Part shown: positions 1 through 5,149 of the stretch, piece after piece
Layout: the number at the start of each line of letters is the position of its first letter
Position numbering within the stretch: position 1 is the stretch's first letter
Translations under genes and position numbers: made by a program
Source of the DNA: Candidatus Dadabacteria bacterium
GTDB taxonomy: Bacteria; Desulfobacterota_D; UBA1144; Nemesobacterales; Nemesobacteraceae
DNA length: 5,149 nucleotides
Direction of reading: 5' to 3'
Assembly (NCBI GenBank): GCA_026709745.1
Contig: JAPOSJ010000007.1
Coordinates: forward strand, 1-5,149
Notes under the pieces: generated by a model
What the model was told of the DNA's origin: nothing
Seen by the model: only the letters and a program-made list of their open reading frames with translations
Database searches by the model: none

Positions 1-788
1 CCGGTTATCAGTATCGCGAGACCCACAAAAAGATGTATTCCGTTTATGTAGTCTCTGGGCTGAAGAAGCACCCATACGGGAAGAACCGAGGCCACAAAGG
101 AATAGACCATGAGAATAATTACCCAAGTCACCACTTGGCTTCCCATCACCTCAGGGATGGTCAGGGGAAACCTGGTTCCCGCCCAGACCATGAAATAAAG
201 AAGCGCAAGGGTGATTATAGAAGGCCAGAGGATGGAAACTTTTTTTCTGTAGAAAAGAAACCCGATAACAAGAGCCACCAGTATCTGGAAGTTCACCGGA
301 AGTACGCTCGCGGGAAAACTTACGAAGAGGACGGCGATTGCATAGGCGAAAACTGCTATCACAAAGAAAACCAGAAAGCAGACTATGAGAAGGAAAAGGG
401 TTCTTCCCCTCGGACTTATGAATATGCCGGCGAGATCTCCAACTGATCTTCCCCTGTTCCTGGCCGATATGACAAGAGCACCGAAATCATGAACAGCCCC
501 GATGAAAATCGTTCCGAGAACAACCCAGATAATCGCCGGAACCCATCCCCAAAACACGGCTATGGCAGGCCCTATTATCGGCGCAGCCCCCGCTATTGAA
601 GCGAAATGATGGCCGAATAGAACATGCCTTCCGGCCGGAACGTAATCCACTCCGTCCTGCATGTGGTGGGCGGGAGTAGGCTCCCCGTCCATTACTCCAT
701 AGACTTTTTCAGAAATAAACTTTGAGTAATACCTGTACCCGAGCAGGTAAAGGACTATTGCGACTATCGCTATTACGGCTGCGTTCAT
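1..788 (-). CDS. cstA: CstA-family transporter (carbon starvation protein A), N-terminal part, cut by window edge
   Basis: Reading leftward from ATG at 788-786, 262 codons stay open to the window edge. The family (CstA, BtsT/YjiY) consists of polytopic inner-membrane proteins that import peptides or pyruvate, often under nutrient limitation. Visible family motifs are GYRYYSKFI near residues 17-25, GHHFASIAGAAPIIGPA at 59-75, VHDFG at 99-103 and LPVWVLLQPRDYIN at 236-249. Hydrophobic segments lie near residues 4-17, 76-98, 123-150, 157-176, 184-200 and 214-235, as expected for this transporter. E. coli CstA has about 700 residues, so well over half the protein is probably missing to the left; this is the window edge, not a deletion. 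The start is supported by AAGGGAA at 801-795, six bases upstream, and by agreement with the family N terminus. The ABC-F gene upstream runs in the same direction 78 bases away. Family assignment is firm; the exact substrate cannot be told from sequence. Confidence 0.95.
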   Translation of the reverse strand, partial: MNAAVIAIVAIVLYLLGYRYYSKFISEKVYGVMDGEPTPAHHMQDGVDYVPAGRHVLFGHHFASIAGAAPIIGPAIAVFWGWVPAIIWVVLGTIFIGAVHDFGALVISARNRGRSVGDLAGIFISPRGRTLFLLIVCFLVFFVIAVFAYAIAVLFVSFPASVLPVNFQILVALVIGFLFYRKKVSILWPSIITLALLYFMVWAGTRFPLTIPEVMGSQVVTWVIILMVYSFVASVLPVWVLLQPRDYINGIHLFVGLAILIT

Positions 789-826
789 CAAAAGTTCCCT
801 TAGATAAGAAAATCGCGGGTTCCGTA

Positions 827-855
827 ATTATAAAGGAAAAACTGAAGGACTGAAA
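827..855 (-). promoter_or_regulatory. Possible promoter for the cstA-like gene
   Basis: On the minus strand a perfect TATAAT lies at 832-827, about 39 bases upstream of the cstA start codon. Seventeen bases further upstream is TTTCAG (855-850), which matches the -35 consensus at only two of six positions. A promoter here would start transcription around position 820. The perfect -10 is what supports the call. The poor -35 suggests either dependence on an activator or a chance match. The upstream end overlaps the TTCAGT repeats. Confidence 0.35.
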
Positions 856-875
856 CTGAACCGCTCTTAACTGAA
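841..875 (-). repeat. Cluster of four TTCAGT hexamers
   Basis: Four exact copies of TTCAGT (ACTGAA on the plus strand) occur within 35 bases, at 841-846, 849-854, 855-860 and 870-875. The last copy lies just inside the 3' end of the ABC-F coding sequence and the other three are in the gap before cstA, directly upstream of the TATAAT. Offsets between copies are 8, 6 and 15 bases, so this is not a simple tandem repeat. It could be a regulator binding cluster for cstA or a small local duplication. Confidence 0.5.
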
Positions 876-2753
876 ATTCCCGCGCATGTGCTCGCTTATC
901 TCATCCCACCTGCTGTAAAGGGCGGAGAGCTTTGTCTCAAGTTCGCTGAACTGTCTTGTTCTTTTTTCCCAGTCAGTATCCCGGGAAGATGTCTCGGGAC
1001 TCGCGAGAAGTTTTTCCATCTCCTCCTTCTCGCTCTCACACTCAGAGATTCTGCTCTCAAGGTCTGAGAGTGCTTTTTCCATCTGTCTTTTTGAAAGGAG
1101 CTTCCAGTTCTCCATGTTCTCTATTCCTTTCTCACGAAGTTCCCTGTAAAGCATGTTGCGCCTTTCCGCTTCAATGGCCTTTACGCTCTTCCTCCCGGGT
1201 TCGCCGTTTTGCACTTTGGAAGGGGCTCGCACTCCGTCTGAATCGCGGGCTTTTCTCTCGAGAAACTCCGAGTAATTCCCTATAAAGGTCTCAACCCCTC
1301 CCCCTTCCACATACCATGTCCTGTTTGCCAATCTGTCAATGAAATACCTGTCGTGGCTTATTAGTAAAAAAGTGCCGGAATATGCCTCAAGAGCGCGACA
1401 AAGCACTTCTTTTGAAGCCATATCAAGGTGGTTTGTAGGCTCATCCAGAACCAGAAAATTGGAACGGGAAACAAGAATTTTGAGAAGTGAAAGGCGGCTT
1501 TTCTCTCCGCCTGAGAGAACCGAGACTTTCTTTGTTATGTCGGAAGCACTGAAAAGAAAGGAACCAAGAAGAGTTCTTGCCTCGGTCTCGGAAAAAAGAG
1601 GATAGGCTCCGATGAACTCTTCGTAGACCGTATTCTGCAGATTAAGCATCTCATCCTGATTCTGAGCGTAATAGCCGAGGGTCACATTGTGACCGATACG
1701 GCTTTGCCCGGAGAAACCCTCAACCCCGGCAATCATCTTGCAGAGAGTGGTTTTTCCCTCGCCGTTTTTCCCCGTAACAGCTATCCTCTCTCCACGCTCC
1801 ACTCGAAGTGCAGGGCAGTTTCGGAAAACGACCTTTCTCTCACCACCGGGAGCTTCGTACTCCTTTGAAAAACCGCTTATTTCATAAACCACCCGTCCCG
1901 CGCGCTCCGGAGCGGGAAAATCAAATTCAAGGGTTCTGCGATCCTGGGAAGACTGAGTTTCAGGCTCCATTTTCTCAAGCATTTTTATTCTGCTCTGCAC
2001 CTGTTTTGCCTTTGAAGCCTTGTACCTGAAACGCTCTATGAAACGGTGCTGCGCACGGAGCTTTCTCTCCCGGTTTTTCGCAGTAGCCTCGGAGACGGCA
2101 GCAATCTGCTCTTTTCTCTCAAGATAAGAGGAATAACCACCCCGAAACTCCCTTATCACCCCGCCTTCAAGTTCCGCTATCGTATCAACCATGCGGTCAA
2201 GGAGATACTTGTCGTGGGATACCAGAACCACGGTTCCGCGGTAGTTTCCAAGGTACCTCTCAAGCCACTCTATGCTTTTTATGTCAAGATGGTTGGTCGG
2301 CTCATCGAAAAGAAGCACCTCTGGTTCTGTAAGAAGTATTCTTGCAAGCTCAACCCGCATCCTCCAGCCGCCTGAAAGAGAAGAAACCTTCCGGGAGAGA
2401 TCCTCCCCAGTAAAACCCAGTCCGAAAAGTATTTTTTCGGCTTCGTGTACAGGCTTTCCAGAACCGTCCTCATCTTGGTCGTGATCACCCGCGCGGGCCG
2501 CTGAGAGCACTGTAAGATCGCCCACACCCAATTCCATTATCTGTGGCAGATAACCCACGCTGAGTGCGGAGGGAACAGAAGCATGCCCTTTTTCCGGTTC
2601 CATTAGCCCCATTACAATCTCAAGCAGGGTGGTTTTACCCGAGCCGTTTGGACCTACAAGACCGTATTTTCTTCCCTTTTTTACACTCCACTCAAGGTTC
2701 CGGAAAAGTTCCTTGCCGGCGAAGGAATGGCATATGCGGGAGAGACTGATCAT
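867..2753 (-). CDS. ABC-F family ATPase, YheS/Uup-like ribosome-associated factor
   Basis: This 628-residue soluble protein has two ABC ATPase domains and no membrane segment, which defines the ABC-F class of ribosome-binding translation factors. The first domain has Walker A GPNGSGKTT (34-42), Q-loop YLPQ (68-71), signature LSGG (126-129), Walker B with DEPTNHLD (150-157) and switch His180. The second has GKNGEGKTT (328-336), LSGGEKSRL (413-421), DEPTNHLD (437-444) and His467. All catalytic residues are present, so it should be active. Between the domains, roughly 200-285, is a basic helical linker including KASKAKQVQSRIK, matching the segment that in ABC-F proteins reaches the P-site tRNA. 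Residues about 530-625 form a charged coiled coil as in YheS and Uup; E. coli YheS has 637 residues. There is no long arm insertion in domain one, only a short acidic stretch near 89-99. The start is the only ATG upstream of the fold, but its AAGG lies directly against it (2757-2754), unusually close. The subfamily is less certain than the class. Confidence 0.95.
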   Translation of the reverse strand: MISLSRICHSFAGKELFRNLEWSVKKGRKYGLVGPNGSGKTTLLEIVMGLMEPEKGHASVPSALSVGYLPQIMELGVGDLTVLSAARAGDHDQDEDGSGKPVHEAEKILFGLGFTGEDLSRKVSSLSGGWRMRVELARILLTEPEVLLFDEPTNHLDIKSIEWLERYLGNYRGTVVLVSHDKYLLDRMVDTIAELEGGVIREFRGGYSSYLERKEQIAAVSEATAKNRERKLRAQHRFIERFRYKASKAKQVQSRIKMLEKMEPETQSSQDRRTLEFDFPAPERAGRVVYEISGFSKEYEAPGGERKVVFRNCPALRVERGERIAVTGKNGEGKTTLCKMIAGVEGFSGQSRIGHNVTLGYYAQNQDEMLNLQNTVYEEFIGAYPLFSETEARTLLGSFLFSASDITKKVSVLSGGEKSRLSLLKILVSRSNFLVLDEPTNHLDMASKEVLCRALEAYSGTFLLISHDRYFIDRLANRTWYVEGGGVETFIGNYSEFLERKARDSDGVRAPSKVQNGEPGRKSVKAIEAERRNMLYRELREKGIENMENWKLLSKRQMEKALSDLESRISECESEKEEMEKLLASPETSSRDTDWEKRTRQFSELETKLSALYSRWDEISEHMRGNFS

Positions 2754-2802
2754 CCTTGCAGAAAAAAAACAGATGCTATTTTCAGTTTGGTATCGTCACC
2801 GT

Positions 2803-2991
2803 TCACAATCTTGCAGCAGAAAACCCAGAGACTTGCCTGTAGAGACGGAGACAGAAATCATGAAGGCAGTCGTGTATCGTCCTATAAGAAATGATTAAAA
2901 TCCCAACAATGCGTATAGTTGTAAAAAATGTCCTCAAGTCTGTATCTTCTGGAACAATATAAGTGTTTTCTCTTTCTTCACCGTTTTTCAT
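2803..2991 (-). CDS. Doubtful small ORF, 62 residues, unrecognised
   Basis: An ATG at 2991-2989 opens a 62-codon frame ending in TGA 49 bases before the ABC-F start, in the same direction. AGGG (3001-2998) sits six bases upstream of the ATG, better spaced than the site of the ABC-F gene itself, and a minus-strand TATAAT lies at 3013-3008. The product would start with a charged, polar segment rich in Glu and Asn, then a short hydrophobic run (IRIVGILIIS, about residues 26-35), then a His/Cys/Arg-containing tail. I recognise no family. It could be a leader or small protein co-transcribed with the ABC-F gene, a decayed gene remnant, or chance. The predicted leader between promoter and AGGG would be almost nil, which weakens the case. 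Confidence 0.25.
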   Translation of the reverse strand: MKNGEERENTYIVPEDTDLRTFFTTIRIVGILIISYRTIHDCLHDFCLRLYRQVSGFSAARL

Positions 2992-3015
2992 GGCAGACCC
3001 TGATATGATTATAAT
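2987..3015 (+). promoter_or_regulatory. Probable promoter of the acyltransferase-clpS-clpA operon
   Basis: A perfect TATAAT at 3010-3015 is preceded, after exactly 17 bases, by TTCATG (2987-2992), which matches the -35 consensus at three of six positions. Transcription would start around 3021-3023 and give a leader of about 28 bases to the ATG at 3050. The position, spacing and perfect -10 make this the best promoter candidate in the window. The same bases read TATAAT on the other strand (3013-3008), so leftward initiation is also possible. Confidence 0.55.
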
Positions 3016-3017
3016 GT

Positions 3018-3039
3018 AAGTAAATCCCTATTTTTACTT
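3018..3039. repeat. Interrupted palindrome at the predicted transcription start (possible operator)
   Basis: AAGTAAA (3018-3024) and TTTACTT (3033-3039) are perfect inverted repeats of seven bases separated by eight bases. The element begins two bases after the -10 hexamer and covers the predicted start site, a classic place for a repressor to block initiation. The left arm would lie partly upstream of the transcription start, so an operator read as DNA is more likely than an RNA hairpin. The arms are A/T-rich in an A/T-rich region, so chance is possible. Confidence 0.45.
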
Positions 3040-3042
3040 GTT

Positions 3043-3047
3043 AAGGG
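3043..3047 (+). promoter_or_regulatory. Ribosome binding site choosing the ATG start at 3050
   Basis: AAGGG lies two bases before ATG 3050-3052. The spacing is short, but the alternative in-frame TTG at 3038 has no purine-rich sequence upstream and sits inside the palindrome. The ATG is therefore the better start for the acyltransferase. Confidence 0.5.
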
Positions 3048-3049
3048 CA

Positions 3050-4243
3050 ATGAAAGTACAGAGAAGATTATCTAAAAAACCGCTGGCATTCCAGATATGC
3101 AGTTCGATAACGGAAGTAGAAAAAAAAGAATATGATTCCATCCAGCCTGATAATAACCCCTTTTTCGAGTTTGATTTTCTTTTCGCTCTTGAGAAATCCG
3201 GATGCGTAGGTCCCGGCACAGGATGGGAACCGCGCTATCTTCTCCTGCGGGAGGAAGCAGAGCTCGCAGCTGCAGTCACGTTCTACATTAAAACCGACTC
3301 CTACGGAGAGTACATATTTGACTGGCAGTGGGCCCGCGCTTATCAGGACGCAGGACTCAGATATTACCCCAAGGTAGTGGTGGGAGTACCGTTTACCCCG
3401 GCAAACGGCCCGAGAATAATTGTTCGGGGAGACTATGATTACGAAGAGTGTGCTCGGGAGCTTATTGAGAAACTGGTTGAAATATGCTCTCTTAACAGTC
3501 TCTCTTCAATACATTTTCTGTGCATAACGGCAGAGGAACAAGAATTGCTTTCTGACTGCGGGTTTCTCCCAAGGTTTACTCACCAGTACCACTGGCATAA
3601 TCAGGGTTACATGGGTTTCGATGACTTTCTTGGGGATCTTCGCTCGGGAAGAAGGAAACAGATAAAGAAGGAAAAGAACCGTCTTCGTGATCTTGGAGTG
3701 GAAATCTCCGTGCTTGGGAAAGAACAGATACAAAGCGAGCACATGGACTCTATCTGGGAATTTTATAGAAGCACAAGTTTGAGAAAATGGGGAAACGCCT
3801 ATCTTAACAGGGAGTTTTTTGACCTGATATTCGAGAAGTACAGGGAAAAGACCGTTCTGGTGATCGCACAGATAGACGGACGCCCGGTTGGCGGGGCGAT
3901 CAATTTCAGAAAAGGTGACAAGCTTTACGGAAGATACTGGGGGTGCAGTACGGATGTGCCGTACCTTCATTTTGAGTGCTGCTACTACAGACCGATAGAG
4001 TTTGCCATAGAAAATAGGATCAATGTTTTCGAAGCCGGGGCACAGGGTGAGCATAAATTTCTAAGAGGCTTTGAAGCTGTACCGGTTTACAGTTCTCACC
4101 TGTTTTTTAACCCTGGGGCTCAAAGCTCGATAGATAATTTCCTCAGGGAAGAAAGACCCTACATGCGCTCTATTATCTCAGAGTACAACAAACACTCCCC
4201 GCTTAAGTACGCCCGCGGTGGCAAACGGGGAAAAATCATATAG
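3050..4243 (+). CDS. FemAB-like GNAT-fold acyltransferase (DUF482, PF04339/COG3146)
   Basis: This 397-residue protein carries the features of the COG3146/DUF482 family, predicted N-acyltransferases with a FemAB-like (duplicated GNAT) fold, often labelled peptidoglycan biosynthesis/recognition proteins. Substrate and reaction are not established. Visible motifs are NPFFEFDFLFALEKSG (36-51) with VGPGTGW (53-59), SYGEYIFDWQWA (84-95), RYYPK followed by VPFTPANGPR (about 105-124), HQYHWHNQGY (178-187), a basic RRKQIKKEKNR stretch (about 204-214), GRYWGC (about 294-299), HFECCYY (307-313) and EAGAQGEHK (328-336). Length matches the family (about 370-400). No signal peptide or membrane segment is seen, so it should be cytoplasmic. 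clpS begins 10 bases downstream on the same strand and clpA follows, so the three genes are probably co-transcribed from the promoter at 2987-3015. A TTG at 3038 would add four residues; the ATG is preferred. Family membership is confident, function open. Confidence 0.9.
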   Translation: MKVQRRLSKKPLAFQICSSITEVEKKEYDSIQPDNNPFFEFDFLFALEKSGCVGPGTGWEPRYLLLREEAELAAAVTFYIKTDSYGEYIFDWQWARAYQDAGLRYYPKVVVGVPFTPANGPRIIVRGDYDYEECARELIEKLVEICSLNSLSSIHFLCITAEEQELLSDCGFLPRFTHQYHWHNQGYMGFDDFLGDLRSGRRKQIKKEKNRLRDLGVEISVLGKEQIQSEHMDSIWEFYRSTSLRKWGNAYLNREFFDLIFEKYREKTVLVIAQIDGRPVGGAINFRKGDKLYGRYWGCSTDVPYLHFECCYYRPIEFAIENRINVFEAGAQGEHKFLRGFEAVPVYSSHLFFNPGAQSSIDNFLREERPYMRSIISEYNKHSPLKYARGGKRGKII

Positions 4244-4253
4244 AATATTGCTT

Positions 4254-4589
4254 ATGTCTGAGCGTGAGAACCCGATCCGTACAGAAGACCCAAGGCAAGC
4301 CGTAAAGGAGGATGTCCGGGCAAAAAGACCGGATATGTACATGATACTCCTGCTAAATGATGACTACACGCCGAGAGATTTCGTGGTCTGGATTCTTATG
4401 AGAGTGTTTTTCAAAAATGAAAATGACAGCAAAAGAATAATGCTTGAAGCTCATACCAAGGGAAAAAGTATCGTAGACTGCTACACCTATGACATAGCTA
4501 CTACGAAGATAAAACAGGTGAAAATTCTGGCCGAGAAATACGAACATCCGCTGAAATGTATACTTGAAGTTCAGAAGGCAGGCAGCTGA
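4254..4589 (+). CDS. clpS: ClpS, N-degron adaptor of the ClpAP protease
   Basis: ClpS binds proteins with bulky hydrophobic N-terminal residues and hands them to the ClpA N domain for unfolding and degradation by ClpP. This 111-residue product (E. coli 106) has a flexible charged N-terminal tail (1-27) and the ClpS core: YMILLLNDDYTP (29-40), with Asn35, Asp36 and Asp37 for alpha-amine binding, and EAHTKGK (65-71) containing the conserved pocket histidine His67. Lys85 matches E. coli Lys84 at the ClpA interface, and Asp80 replaces E. coli Glu79. The C-terminal YEHPLKCILE matches the family end. The notable difference is Arg41 (codon 4374-4376), where E. coli has Met40, the gatekeeper of the specificity pocket. 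The ATG at 4254 fits family length but has no clear ribosome binding site. In-frame TTG 4248 and GTG 4218 are alternatives, the latter overlapping the upstream gene. Translation may be coupled to the acyltransferase stop 10 bases earlier. clpA follows after one base. Confidence 0.95.
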   Translation: MSERENPIRTEDPRQAVKEDVRAKRPDMYMILLLNDDYTPRDFVVWILMRVFFKNENDSKRIMLEAHTKGKSIVDCYTYDIATTKIKQVKILAEKYEHPLKCILEVQKAGS

Positions 4590-4590
4590 T

Positions 4591-5149
4591 ATGGTGGCAT
4601 CAGAGGAACTTGAAAAAACTCTTTACAGGGCCTATCAGCAGGCAAAGGACCGAAAGCACGAGTTTATCACCCCCGAACACATCCTCCTTGAGCTTACAAG
4701 AGACAAAGTCGCCGCGGAAATGCTCATAGAATGCGATGTCGACATTGAACTTCTGGCAAGCGATATTGAGGAACACCTAAGTGAAAACGTCTCATCTATC
4801 GACTCCCCGCATCTCCCCGAACCGACCTACTCTGACGGGAGCAAGTACATCTTCAGACTAGCTTCAATGCACGCCGAAAGTGCAGAAAAAAAGGAAATAA
4901 CGGGGCTTAACATACTCGTTGCCATGTTCAGAGTTCCTGAATCGCACGCTGTGTATTTCCTGAACCGCCAGGGACTTACCCGCCTCAGTGTCGTAAAACA
5001 GATATCACACGGAAAAGACGAGAGGGCTTACGAACAGCAGGGAAAACCATCAACCGACAAGGAACAACCCAAGGAATCGAAAAAGGCCGAGAACAGAAAT
5101 TCCCTTGAACTCTACTGCACAAACCTCATAGAGAAGGCAAGAAAAGGAA
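4591..5149 (+). CDS. clpA: ClpA, ATP-dependent protease unfoldase subunit, N-terminal part, cut by window edge
   Basis: ClpA is the AAA+ hexamer that unfolds substrates and feeds them into ClpP in the cytoplasm. The 186 codons present cover the N domain, with two Clp_N repeats: the first includes KHEFITPEHILLEL (about residues 22-35) and the second runs from FRLASMHAESAEKKEITG to the YFLNRQG and SVVKQISHG segments (about 90-142). This N domain is the docking site for ClpS. A charged Lys/Glu/Gln-rich linker (about 143-168) follows, then NSLELYCTNLIEKARKG (170-186), corresponding to the start of the first AAA+ domain just before its Walker A. E. coli ClpA has 758 residues, so about three quarters lies beyond the window; no Walker motif can be checked here. 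The ATG is one base after the clpS stop (TGA-T-ATG), with AAGGCAGG upstream (4575-4582), a layout that suggests translational coupling. The ClpA rather than ClpB/ClpC assignment rests on the clpS neighbour and N-domain similarity. Confidence 0.95.
   Translation, partial: MVASEELEKTLYRAYQQAKDRKHEFITPEHILLELTRDKVAAEMLIECDVDIELLASDIEEHLSENVSSIDSPHLPEPTYSDGSKYIFRLASMHAESAEKKEITGLNILVAMFRVPESHAVYFLNRQGLTRLSVVKQISHGKDERAYEQQGKPSTDKEQPKESKKAENRNSLELYCTNLIEKARKG

Larger units (their letters stand above)
2754..3049. other. Divergent intergenic region between the ABC-F gene and the acyltransferase operon
   Basis: This stretch separates two oppositely directed transcription units. It holds a doubtful small ORF (2991-2803, minus), a bidirectional ATTATAAT at 3008-3015 and an interrupted palindrome at 3018-3039, each listed separately. 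For the ABC-F gene a weak minus-strand promoter can be drawn as TTGTTG (2909-2904), a 17-base gap and TATAGG (2886-2881); this matches consensus poorly and I give it little weight. I see no RNA gene, terminator with a T-run or mobile element end here. Confidence 0.6.

Noticed and set aside
33..446. Plus-strand open frame of 137 codons
   Set aside because: It lies antisense to the clearly recognisable cstA coding sequence, its product is low-complexity and rich in Lys/Glu/His, and it matches no family I know.
956..2527. Several open frames of about 70-110 codons on the plus strand, and one on the minus strand, inside the ABC-F gene
   Set aside because: All overlap the ABC-F reading frame with its intact ATPase motifs and are shadows in other frames.
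2754..2821. Partial direct repeat TTGCAG...AGAAAA near 2756 and 2811
   Set aside because: It is short and imperfect in a low-complexity A-rich context, with no further copies.
3016..3041. Reading the palindrome as an intrinsic terminator or riboswitch
   Set aside because: The stem is A/T-rich and weak, no T-run follows it, and its left arm probably lies upstream of the transcription start.
3038..3049. TTG start adding four residues to the acyltransferase
   Set aside because: There is no Shine-Dalgarno upstream and the codon lies inside the palindrome; ATG 3050 has AAGGG just before it.
3506..4054. Minus-strand open frame of 182 codons
   Set aside because: It is entirely antisense to the conserved core of the DUF482 acyltransferase, whose motifs fix the plus-strand frame. 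No ribosome binding site or family signature supports it.

Overview
The window looks like chromosomal housekeeping DNA from a bacterium of medium G+C content, probably a Gram-negative lineage in or near the Proteobacteria. The main support is the clpS-clpA pair, which is typical of that group, together with a COG3146-type acyltransferase and a CstA-type transporter. I cannot name the genus. I see no insertion sequence, phage gene, tRNA, rRNA or CRISPR array.

Left half, minus strand. Reading right to left there is a possible small ORF (2991-2803, doubtful), then a complete ABC-F ATPase of the YheS/Uup type (2753-867), then the 5' part of a cstA-like carbon starvation/peptide or pyruvate transporter gene (788 to beyond position 1). 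The 78-base gap before cstA holds a good ribosome binding site, a TATAAT hexamer and a cluster of TTCAGT hexamers, so cstA may have its own promoter as well as read-through from the ABC-F gene.

Middle, 2754-3049. This is the divergent intergenic region. It contains ATTATAAT, which gives a perfect -10 hexamer on both strands, followed by a 22-base interrupted palindrome that overlaps the predicted transcription start of the rightward genes.

Right half, plus strand. A FemAB-like/DUF482 acyltransferase (3050-4243), clpS (4254-4589) and the N-terminal quarter of clpA (4591 to beyond the window end) lie 10 bases and 1 base apart, so they are probably one operon. ClpS delivers N-degron substrates to the ClpAP protease. 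The upstream gene encodes a GNAT-fold protein, the same broad fold as the aminoacyl-transferases that create N-degrons. That makes a functional link worth testing, although the family is usually described as a predicted acyltransferase of unknown substrate.

The observations most worth following are this gene order, an arginine in ClpS where E. coli has the gatekeeper methionine of the N-degron pocket, and the palindrome at the operon promoter. I did not find an obviously new multi-gene system.
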